Of a DNA stretch of 64,000 nt, positions 54,787-64,000 are shown piece after piece (position 1 is the stretch's first letter; every line of letters begins with the position of its first letter). The position numbers were made by a program, and so were the translations under genes. The stretch spans positions 682,001 to 746,000 of the forward strand of contig NZ_OU912926.1 of assembly GCF_918378365.1 (NCBI RefSeq), written 5' to 3'. The notes under the pieces are model-generated. The model saw only the letters and a list, made by a program, of their open reading frames with translations, made no database searches and was not told the origin of the DNA. The DNA is from Candidatus Nitrotoga arctica (GTDB lineage: Bacteria; Pseudomonadota; Gammaproteobacteria; Burkholderiales; Gallionellaceae).

Positions 54787-55058
54787 GCTATCGCTTGGTT
54801 TTTACCGAGCAATATACAAGGCGTGCGGTGCGTTTTCTCAAGCGGCATCCCGATCTGGAAAAGCAGTATCTTAAAACCCTGCAACTACTTGAGTTGAATC
54901 CCTACCACCCTTCATTGCGCTTACATTCCTTGAGTGGAAAACTGCAATCATTGCATTCAGTTTCCATCAATCTTTCTTATCGCATTACGCTGGATTTGCT
55001 GATTCAGGATGAGCAGATTATTCCTGTGAACGTGGGCGACCACGATGCGGTGTATTGA
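54783..55058 (+). CDS. RelE/YafQ-like toxin
   Basis: 91 residues, MSYRLVFTEQYTRRAVRFLK RHP-type start; RLHSLSGKLQSLHSVSINLS and the C-terminal RITLDLLIQDEQIIPVNVGD HD end match RelE-superfamily mRNA interferases (LxGxLxgxxsvsl-YRi). Coupled to the antitoxin by an ATGA overlap. It and the antitoxin sit among decayed genes, a usual setting for toxin-antitoxin modules. Confidence 0.87.
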   Translation: MSYRLVFTEQYTRRAVRFLKRHPDLEKQYLKTLQLLELNPYHPSLRLHSLSGKLQSLHSVSINLSYRITLDLLIQDEQIIPVNVGDHDAVY

Positions 55059-55161
55059 ATGACTGCACCCCTTGTGCATCTGGCCATTCTGCATGGTTAG
55101 AGAATATGACGTCCAACCCGTATATTAACCAAGCCGGAGATGTGGACATATCTGGCCGTTA

Positions 55162-57333
55162 TTAAAGTGGAGTGAGCTTCGCGTATTCCAGCGCCAGCCA
55201 CTTGGTACCGGCTGTGCGAAAATTCACTTGTACGCGCATATCTGAATCACCACCTTCAATGTTGACTATGACCCCTTCGCCAAATTTGGCGTGATGCACT
55301 GCCTGGCTAATATGCCACGGAGAATTTTGTGCGCCAATACTCTTTTTCCCCCCAAGCCCTTTCATGTTCATAGGGGAGGTGGGGGTGAGAGAGCTTGAAT
55401 AACCAGAAGAGCTAAAGTTATTGCGTGTCGTTATACGTGGCGTGATCCAGTGCAACAACTCTTCCGGCAGCTCGCGCAAAAAACTGGACATCAAGTTGTA
55501 ATTTACCTGCCCATGCAACATGCGGCTCTGTGCAAAGGTGAGATAGAGCCTGCGCCGCGCGCGCGTGATAGCCACATACATCAGGCGGCGTTCTTCATCC
55601 ACACCAGCATCCGCCATGCGGCTGTTGTGGTGCGGGAATAAGCCCTCTTCCAGCCCGCTCATGAACACAGTATGAAATTCCAAACCTTTGGATGAGTGTA
55701 CTGTCATCAGGTGTAGCGCATCCGCGTTAGCTTCCGCCTGACTTTCACCTGATTCAAGCGCGGCATGAGTGAGGAAGGAAGTAAGACTGTCGTCCTCATT
55801 CTCATGTACAAACAGGGTCGCGGCATTGATCAGTTCATTGAGGTTTTCCAGCCGTTCCTGAGCCTCGCGTTGTTTGACACCTGTTTCATTTTGATAATGA
55901 ACAAGCAACCCGCTGTGCAGAATTATATGATCGATGACTTCCGGCAACGGCAGTTCACGCGTGGCACTGGCCATCATTTCGATTAAAGTTACAAACGTCG
56001 CCACCTTGCCACCCGTCTGTTTTGCCACTTGCCACAGGTTGACATTTTGCGCGCGCGCCGCTTCCTGCAATTGTTCGATAGTGCGCGTGCCAATGCCGCG
56101 CGTGGGAAAATTTATAATGCGCAGCAGCGCGTTATCATCACCCGGGTTTTGTATCAGGCGTAGATAAGCCAGCGCATGCTTGATTTCCTGTCTTTCGAAA
56201 AACCTCAGTCCGCCATACACGCGATAGGCTACCCCCGCTGACACCAATGCGTGTTCGATGACGCGCGACTGAGCATTGGAACGGTATAAAACGGCCATCT
56301 CGGCCAGATGAATGCCTTCGCGGTTAAGCTGGCGCGCCTCGTCAACGATGAATTTGGCTTCTTCCTCATCGGTGGGTGCCTCGTACACGCGTAATGGCTC
56401 ACCTTTGTTTTCCGAGGTCCATAAATTCTTGCCAAGACGGCTGCGATTATTCTTGATTAGTGCATTGGCGGCATCAAGGATGTTGCCGTGCGAGCGATAG
56501 TTCTGCTCCAGTTTGATCACACTCTGCACATGAAAATCGCGCGTCAGTTCCTGCATATTGCCGACATTCGCCCCCCGAAACGCATAAATAGATTGGTCGT
56601 CGTCGCCCACCGCAAACAAGGCATTGTGTTGCCCAGCCAATAATTTGAGCCATTGATATTGCAAGCGGTTGGTGTCCTGAAATTCATCCACCAAAATGTG
56701 GCGGAAGCGAGCCTGATAATGCTCCCGTAATGGTTGATTGCGGGCCAGCAATTCATAGCAACGCAATAGCAACTCAGAAAAATCCACTACGCCTTCACGC
56801 TGGCACTGCTCATCATAAGCAGCAAAAATTTCCACCTTACGGCGGGTGTAGGGATCAAAGGCTTCCACCTCGTGCGCGCGCAGGCCCTGTTCTTTATTGC
56901 CGCTGATAAAGTTCTGAACCTCGCGCGGTGGATATTTTTCGTCATCCACATTGAGCACTTTCATTAACCGCTTGATGGAAGCAAGCTGGTCGGCGCTATC
57001 CAGAATCTGGAAAGTCTGCGGCAACATGGCTTCGCGGTGATGAGCGCGCAACATGCGGTTACACAGCCCATGAAAAGTCCCCATCCATAGCCCGCGTATG
57101 TTGATCGGCAGCATGGCGGACAAGCGCAAGAGCATCTCCTTTGCCGCCTTGTTGGTGAAGGTGACAGCTAGAATGCCATGCGGGCTGACTTGCCCGGTGC
57201 TGATCAGCCAGGCAATACGTGTGGTGAGCACGCGTGTTTTGCCGCTGCCCGCACCGGCCAGGATTAGCGCCGATTGTTCCGGTAGGGTAACGGCAGCGCG
57301 CTGTTCTGGATTAAGGCCAGAAAGAAAATCCAT
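55162..57333 (-). CDS. uvrD: UvrD/Rep-type 3'-5' DNA helicase
   Basis: 723 residues, superfamily 1A. Walker A LILAGAGSGKTRVLTTRIAW (about 24-43), motif Ia LAVTFTNKAAKEM, Walker B VDEFQDTNRLQYQWLK, motif III FAVGDDDQSIYAFRGA, motif IV KLEQNYRSHGNIL, motif V MTVHSSKGLEFHTVFMSGLE and motif VI VAITRARRRLYLTF are all present. The C-terminus ends in the UvrD-type VHHAKFGEGVIVNIEG strand module. Acts in nucleotide excision and mismatch repair. UvrD is favoured over Rep because of that C-terminus. Confidence 0.93.
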   Translation of the reverse strand: MDFLSGLNPEQRAAVTLPEQSALILAGAGSGKTRVLTTRIAWLISTGQVSPHGILAVTFTNKAAKEMLLRLSAMLPINIRGLWMGTFHGLCNRMLRAHHREAMLPQTFQILDSADQLASIKRLMKVLNVDDEKYPPREVQNFISGNKEQGLRAHEVEAFDPYTRRKVEIFAAYDEQCQREGVVDFSELLLRCYELLARNQPLREHYQARFRHILVDEFQDTNRLQYQWLKLLAGQHNALFAVGDDDQSIYAFRGANVGNMQELTRDFHVQSVIKLEQNYRSHGNILDAANALIKNNRSRLGKNLWTSENKGEPLRVYEAPTDEEEAKFIVDEARQLNREGIHLAEMAVLYRSNAQSRVIEHALVSAGVAYRVYGGLRFFERQEIKHALAYLRLIQNPGDDNALLRIINFPTRGIGTRTIEQLQEAARAQNVNLWQVAKQTGGKVATFVTLIEMMASATRELPLPEVIDHIILHSGLLVHYQNETGVKQREAQERLENLNELINAATLFVHENEDDSLTSFLTHAALESGESQAEANADALHLMTVHSSKGLEFHTVFMSGLEEGLFPHHNSRMADAGVDEERRLMYVAITRARRRLYLTFAQSRMLHGQVNYNLMSSFLRELPEELLHWITPRITTRNNFSSSGYSSSLTPTSPMNMKGLGGKKSIGAQNSPWHISQAVHHAKFGEGVIVNIEGGDSDMRVQVNFRTAGTKWLALEYAKLTPL

Positions 57334-57344
57334 TCGGGATATCC

Positions 57345-57386
57345 GTAAACAAAACGGGGAACCAGAAACTATGCCTGATTCCCCGC
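57345..57386 (-). terminator. Terminator of prk
   Basis: On the minus strand GGGGAATCAG and CTGGTTCCCC form a stem (one G-U pair) and CGTTTTGTTT follows. It lies between prk and the helicase gene start. Confidence 0.7.
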
Positions 57387-57406
57387 CAACATCAAATTAT
57401 AAAAAG

Positions 57407-58294
57407 TTATTTATTTCTGTTCTGCAGCATCTCATGCATGATTGGAGCCAGAATCACTTCCATCGCAAAGCTCATTTTGCCGCCGGGTACCACAATGGTA
57501 TTCGAGCGCGACATGAATGAACATTGAATCATGTCAATAAGATATGGAAAATCCACGTCCGTGGGATCGCGGAAACGAATCACTACAAAACTTTCGTCCG
57601 GTGTCGGGATATCACGTGCAATGAAAGGGTTGGAAGTGTCAACCGTAGACACGCGCTGAAAGTTAATATCAGTACGTGAAAATTGTGGCGTGATGAAGTT
57701 AATATAGTCCGGCATGCGGCGCAGGATGGTATCTACCGTCGCTTCAGCGGAATAGCCACGTTCAGCTTGATCACGATGGATTTTCTGTATCCACTCCAGA
57801 TTGACGATGGGAACCACGCCGATGCTCAAATCAACATGCTTGGCTGCATCCACGGTATCTGTCTTCACCATGCCGTGCAAACCTTCGTAAAACAGCAGAT
57901 CGGAACCGGCGGCAATATCTTCCCACGGCGTAAATTGACCAGGGTTCAAGCTGGTGTTTAAGCGCGCATTCAGCTCCTTCGCTTCAGCATCGCTATGAAT
58001 GTAATAACGGCGTTTACAAGAACCGGTTTTCCCATATGACTTGAAGGTCTCTTCGATTTTGTCGAAATGGTTGGCTTCGGGTCCAAAGTGGCTGAACGAA
58101 TGATTGCCTGTTTTGCTAGCTTCAGCCACGGCTGCCCGAAATTCCAGGCGATCCAGGCTGTGCAGGCTGTCACCCTCAATCACGGCGGCATTTATGTGCT
58201 CACGGCGGAAAATATTTTCAAAAGCGCGCTTGGCGGTAGTAGTGCCGGCGCCCGATGAACCGGTCACAGCAATCACGGGGTGCTTGCGGGACAT
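57407..58294 (-). CDS. prk: Phosphoribulokinase
   Basis: 295 residues, class I proteobacterial type. Phosphorylates ribulose-5-phosphate to ribulose-1,5-bisphosphate, the step unique to the Calvin cycle. P-loop VTGSSGAGTTTAKRAF (about 10-25), then EGDSLHSLDRLEFRAAVAEA, HFGPEANHFDKIEETF, the KRRYYIHSDAEA segment, LLFYEGLHGMVKTD and IHRDQAERGYSAEATVDTIL. RuBisCO genes are not in this window. Strong evidence for autotrophy. Confidence 0.97.
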   Translation of the reverse strand: MSRKHPVIAVTGSSGAGTTTAKRAFENIFRREHINAAVIEGDSLHSLDRLEFRAAVAEASKTGNHSFSHFGPEANHFDKIEETFKSYGKTGSCKRRYYIHSDAEAKELNARLNTSLNPGQFTPWEDIAAGSDLLFYEGLHGMVKTDTVDAAKHVDLSIGVVPIVNLEWIQKIHRDQAERGYSAEATVDTILRRMPDYINFITPQFSRTDINFQRVSTVDTSNPFIARDIPTPDESFVVIRFRDPTDVDFPYLIDMIQCSFMSRSNTIVVPGGKMSFAMEVILAPIMHEMLQNRNK

Positions 58295-58320
58295 AGTAAA
58301 ACTCTCCTGAAGGATATTAA

Positions 58321-61278
<2,958 letters not shown>

Positions 61279-61295
61279 CCTATGGAAAGATGCCA

Positions 61296-61808
61296 ATGCG
61301 CACAAATCTGCTGATATTGCCGCTGTTAATACTAACGTTGCTGTTGGCTGCGTGCGGCTTTCATTTGCGCGGACAAGGGGGGTTTGCGTTCCCATTTCAG
61401 ACATTATTCATATTGTCACCTAATGCCAATGCGCCCTTCATTATTGATTTAAAACGTGCTGTGCAGTTATATAACGTCAAGCTCGTTGATTCGTCCGAAA
61501 ACGCGCAACTGACTCTGCATATCGTTTCCGAAACTATGAGCAAGCAGATACTTTCCTTGAGCGATGCCGGCCGTGTGCGCGAATATCAATTGAATTATCG
61601 TGTTTCGTTGCGTGCTTACGATATCAAACTGGATGAATGGGTTCCCGCAGATGAAATCGTGCTGCAGCGTTATTTATCGTATGACAACACACAGGTTCTT
61701 GCTAAGGAAATGGAGGAAACGCTGCTTTATCAAGACATGCGCAAGGACGCGGTTCAGCAGATATTACGTCGCTTGAGTCTTGCCAAGGCGCCGCCATCGC
61801 CACAATGA
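61296..61808 (+). CDS. lptE: LPS-assembly lipoprotein LptE
   Basis: 170 residues from ATG 61296, spaced 7 bases after GGAAAG (ATG 61290 is too close to it). Lipoprotein signal with LAAC lipobox (LLILTLLLAACGFHLRGQGG); the CGFHLRG N-terminus of the mature protein is diagnostic. Forms the plug and scaffold of the LptD outer-membrane LPS translocon. leuS-lptE-holA is a conserved order. Confidence 0.94.
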   Translation: MRTNLLILPLLILTLLLAACGFHLRGQGGFAFPFQTLFILSPNANAPFIIDLKRAVQLYNVKLVDSSENAQLTLHIVSETMSKQILSLSDAGRVREYQLNYRVSLRAYDIKLDEWVPADEIVLQRYLSYDNTQVLAKEMEETLLYQDMRKDAVQQILRRLSLAKAPPSPQ

Positions 61809-61824
61809 AGCTAGCTCATCTACC

Positions 61825-62838
61825 ATGAAGCTTTCTGGGGAGGATTTGTCGCATCATCTTGCCCAGGGGCTTGCGCCGCTGTATGTTATTCACGGCGAGG
61901 CGTTGCTGCTCGCTATCGAGGCGGCCGATGCCATCCGCGCTGCAGCGCGCGCGGATGGCTATATCGAGCGTGAAGTACTAATCGCTGAGCCGGGCTTCAA
62001 GTGGGCAGAGTTGCGTCATAGCGCGCAAAGTTTGTCGCTCTTTTCCACGCGAAAATTGGTGGATCTGCGTATTCCATCCGGCAAGCCGGGTGTGGAAGGT
62101 GCCCAGGCCTTGCAGGATTATTGCCAGAAATTGAACGTCGACACAGTTACGCTGGTATCGCTGCCACGATTGGACAAGACTGCCTTGGGCAGCAAATGGT
62201 TCAGCGCGCTGTCAGCGCAGGGGGTGATCATTGCCACCGAGGAAATTGCCCTGAATGCACTGCCGACCTGGATTGCGAGCCGATTGAAACGGCAGAATCA
62301 ATCCGCTGATGCGGACACTTTGGCGTTTCTCGCGGAGCGGGTGGAAGGCAATCTGCTGGCGGCTTATCAGGAAATCCAAAAGCTTGCCCTGTTATTCCCC
62401 GCCGGGCCATTATCTTTCGAACAGGTGAAGGACTCCGTAATGGATGTGGCGCGCTACGACGTGTTCAAGCTGTCCGAGGCTATGCTGGCGGGTGATGTAG
62501 CGCGATATGCGCACATCCTCGATGGCTTGCGTGTTGAAGGCACGGCTGCCGTGCTGATACTGTGGGCGTTGGCCGAAGACATTCGTACGCTGAGCAAGGT
62601 GTTACGCGCTATGCAGGACAGTGGCAATTTGTCTTCCGCGCTACGCGATGCGCGTGTATGGGGCGTACGCCAAAAGCTCGTGGAACGCGCCGTGCGGCGT
62701 TTCAGCCCGGCTATAGCCGAGCGCGCCTTGCGTCAGGCCGCGCACGTGGACAAGGTGATTAAGGGCTTGCGCCGCGGTAACGTGTGGGATGAATTGCTGC
62801 AATTGGGGGTTCGTTGCGCTAATGTGAAAGCGGCATAA
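61825..62838 (+). CDS. holA: DNA polymerase III delta subunit
   Basis: 337 residues from ATG 61825 (MKLSGEDLSHHLAQGLAPLY). Clamp-loader arm that opens the beta clamp. Seen: YVIHGEALLLAIEAADAIRA, the DLRIPSGKPGVEGAQALQDY strand-loop, LAFLAERVEGNLLAAYQEIQ KL and DVFKLSEAMLAGDVARYAHI. Earlier in-frame starts (61780) run into lptE and add no conserved residues. Completes the leuS-lptE-holA set. Confidence 0.94.
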   Translation: MKLSGEDLSHHLAQGLAPLYVIHGEALLLAIEAADAIRAAARADGYIEREVLIAEPGFKWAELRHSAQSLSLFSTRKLVDLRIPSGKPGVEGAQALQDYCQKLNVDTVTLVSLPRLDKTALGSKWFSALSAQGVIIATEEIALNALPTWIASRLKRQNQSADADTLAFLAERVEGNLLAAYQEIQKLALLFPAGPLSFEQVKDSVMDVARYDVFKLSEAMLAGDVARYAHILDGLRVEGTAAVLILWALAEDIRTLSKVLRAMQDSGNLSSALRDARVWGVRQKLVERAVRRFSPAIAERALRQAAHVDKVIKGLRRGNVWDELLQLGVRCANVKAA

Positions 62839-62843
62839 AGTTG

Positions 62844-63182
62844 ATGGACGAAATTCTTCTAGTCTTAACCAATTTGCCGAATCGTGAGAGCGCCCAGCGC
62901 GTGGCCAATGCTTTGATTGAAAGTCGGGCCGCGGCATGCATCAACATGCTGGCGGAATGCACCTCGGTCTATCGCTGGCAGGGAGAAATAGAGACGGCTA
63001 GTGAGGTGCCGCTGCTGATTAAGACTACCCGTGCCGCTTACCCTCAACTTGAGGCCGTCATCCGTTCACATCATCCCTATGAACTTCCCGAGATCATTGC
63101 TGTCTCGATTAACGCAGGGTTGCCCGGCTATCTACAGTGGATCATCCAAGAAACATCTCCAGCCTCTGCCAGCCTCCCATGA
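62844..63182 (+). CDS. cutA: CutA divalent-cation tolerance protein
   Basis: 112 residues, beginning MDEILLVLTNLPNRESAQRV. The trimeric CutA1 fold is marked by CINMLAECTSVYRWQGEIET, PLLIKTTRAAYPQLEAVIRS and the HHPYELPEIIAVSINAGLPG stretch near the C-terminus. Known from copper tolerance in E. coli, exact role disputed. Adjacent to dsbD as in many proteobacteria. Confidence 0.95.
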   Translation: MDEILLVLTNLPNRESAQRVANALIESRAAACINMLAECTSVYRWQGEIETASEVPLLIKTTRAAYPQLEAVIRSHHPYELPEIIAVSINAGLPGYLQWIIQETSPASASLP

Positions 63183-63330
63183 CAATGTGAGACTGGAAGG
63201 AGTAAAAGTGAAGGTTGTTTTGAATACAATTGCTCTTTTTTTAGCCATTTAGAGCCCTCTATTTTCATTGAGGCATTTTGTTCGTCAAATTACTGACTTA
63301 CAGGTAACATCCACAAAGGTTTTGAAAGCG

Positions 63331-64000
63331 ATGCGTCTCTTACTGTTGATATTGTTGTGCTTGGTTCCGTTATCCTACGCGGAAAGTTTTCTGGATCGCT
63401 TGCCGCTACTGGGTGGCGCGAAGCAAACTGTCATCTTGCATCCGGATAAGGCCTTCGGGCTGGAAGTCAGCGTGCGCGATGCATCCACCCTGCTTGCCAA
63501 TTTCAAGATCACGCCCGGCTACTATTTATATCGTGACAAGGTTACCTTCACTATATCGGGCGATTCCGCAAAAATTGCGGGCGTAAAAATTACGAATGTG
63601 TCTATGCCAAAAGGGGAAATGAAGTCTGACCTCAATTTCGGTGACATGACAGTATTTCATCAGCCCTTCCAAGCGGTGATTACGCTGGAACGCAATAACA
63701 ATACGGCTCAGGATATTACGCTGGCAGCCAGTTATCAGGGGTGCAAAGAAAACGATCTGTGCTATGCGCCGATAGATAAGCAGTTCAGCATCATGCTACC
63801 CAAGGCAAGTCTCGCAACAACAACGCCACAGATGCAAACTTCGCCGCAGGCGGCGCAAGGTGTTGCAATGCCTGATGATTCTGAAAGTACGCAGCTTGCC
63901 AACCTATTCAAGCAAGGTGGCTTTTGGCTGATCGTGACATTTTTCTTTGGTGCCGGGCTGCTGCTTGCTTTCACTCCTTGCATGCTGCCGATGATCCCCA
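63331..64000 (+). CDS. dsbD: Thiol:disulfide interchange protein DsbD, 5' part only
   Basis: The first 223 codons before the window ends. A Sec signal (MRLLLLILLCLVPLSYAESF) is followed by the periplasmic alpha domain (about 25-150) with the redox pair in YQGCKENDLCYAP (C-x5-C), then the first transmembrane segment (FWLIVTFFFGAGLLLAFTPC) with the membrane-domain CxxP. DsbD carries electrons from thioredoxin to periplasmic DsbC/CcmG, needed for cytochrome c maturation, which a nitrite oxidizer would rely on (inference). Start ATG 63331. Confidence 0.93.
   Translation, partial: MRLLLLILLCLVPLSYAESFLDRLPLLGGAKQTVILHPDKAFGLEVSVRDASTLLANFKITPGYYLYRDKVTFTISGDSAKIAGVKITNVSMPKGEMKSDLNFGDMTVFHQPFQAVITLERNNNTAQDITLAASYQGCKENDLCYAPIDKQFSIMLPKASLATTTPQMQTSPQAAQGVAMPDDSESTQLANLFKQGGFWLIVTFFFGAGLLLAFTPCMLPMIP

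Overview
The window reads as chromosomal DNA of a chemolithoautotrophic betaproteobacterium of the Nitrosomonadales, most likely family Gallionellaceae, and best explained as a nitrite oxidizer of the 'Candidatus Nitrotoga' type. This is inferred from gene content: a periplasmic (Tat-exported) nitrite oxidoreductase-like gene cluster, a proteobacterial phosphoribulokinase plus class I fructose-1,6-bisphosphatase (Calvin cycle), and typical betaproteobacterial gene orders (leuC-ecn-leuD-leuB-asd-fimV-truA-trpFBA-accD; ubiE-tim44-ubiJ-ubiB; leuS-lptE-holA-cutA-dsbD). No rRNA, tRNA or CRISPR array was seen.

Layout. 1-1250: 3' truncated ahcY (minus strand) with an S-adenosylhomocysteine riboswitch in its leader. 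1.7-6.2 kb: a membrane hybrid sensor kinase with a periplasmic CxxCH haem motif, followed by a REC-EAL (c-di-GMP) response regulator. 6.4-7.6 kb: a decayed IS5-family element. 7.65-16.8 kb: the nxr island. It opens with a terminator, a perfect FNR/CRP-type palindrome and a promoter, then carries nxrA, nxrB, nxrC, a chaperone gene (nxrD), a 69-residue twin-arginine-like small protein, an NBP35/Mrp-type iron-sulfur carrier and a Sel1-repeat protein. 16.8-17.6 kb: an insertion-sequence graveyard (IS1595 remnant, a 98-bp MITE whose ends match the IS5 element on the other side, IS481 remnant). 17.8-32.5 kb: housekeeping genes (Atm1-type ABC exporter, leucine, aspartate-family and tryptophan biosynthesis, FimV, TruA, AccD). 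32.6-36.8 kb: accessory zone with an ETHE1-like persulfide dioxygenase, an interrupted MltR-like gene, an IS110 element and a toxin-antitoxin pair. 36.9-47.4 kb: glmS, a ParA-like ATPase, pyrC, rsmI, yraN, dolP-like, DUF971, ubiE, tim44-like, ubiJ-like, ubiB. 47.5-48.6 kb: a broken IS630 element. 48.8-64 kb: fbp, slt, cca, a patch of decayed genes plus a second toxin-antitoxin pair, uvrD-like helicase, prk, leuS, lptE, holA, cutA and the 5' part of dsbD.

How it fits together. NxrA (Mo-bisPGD, Tat signal), NxrB (four Fe-S clusters, no signal of its own) and NxrC (haem b subunit with Sec signal) would form a periplasm-facing enzyme that oxidizes nitrite and passes electrons to periplasmic cytochrome c. 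NxrD would insert cofactor and proofread export, and the NBP35/Mrp protein would supply Fe-S clusters. The energy gained would drive CO2 fixation through Prk/Fbp. The island's AGA-rich arginine codon use, own terminator and promoter, and flanking insertion-sequence debris point to horizontal acquisition. The most notable regulatory features are the FNR-type palindrome before nxrA and two GC-rich hairpins with a shared core inside the operon.
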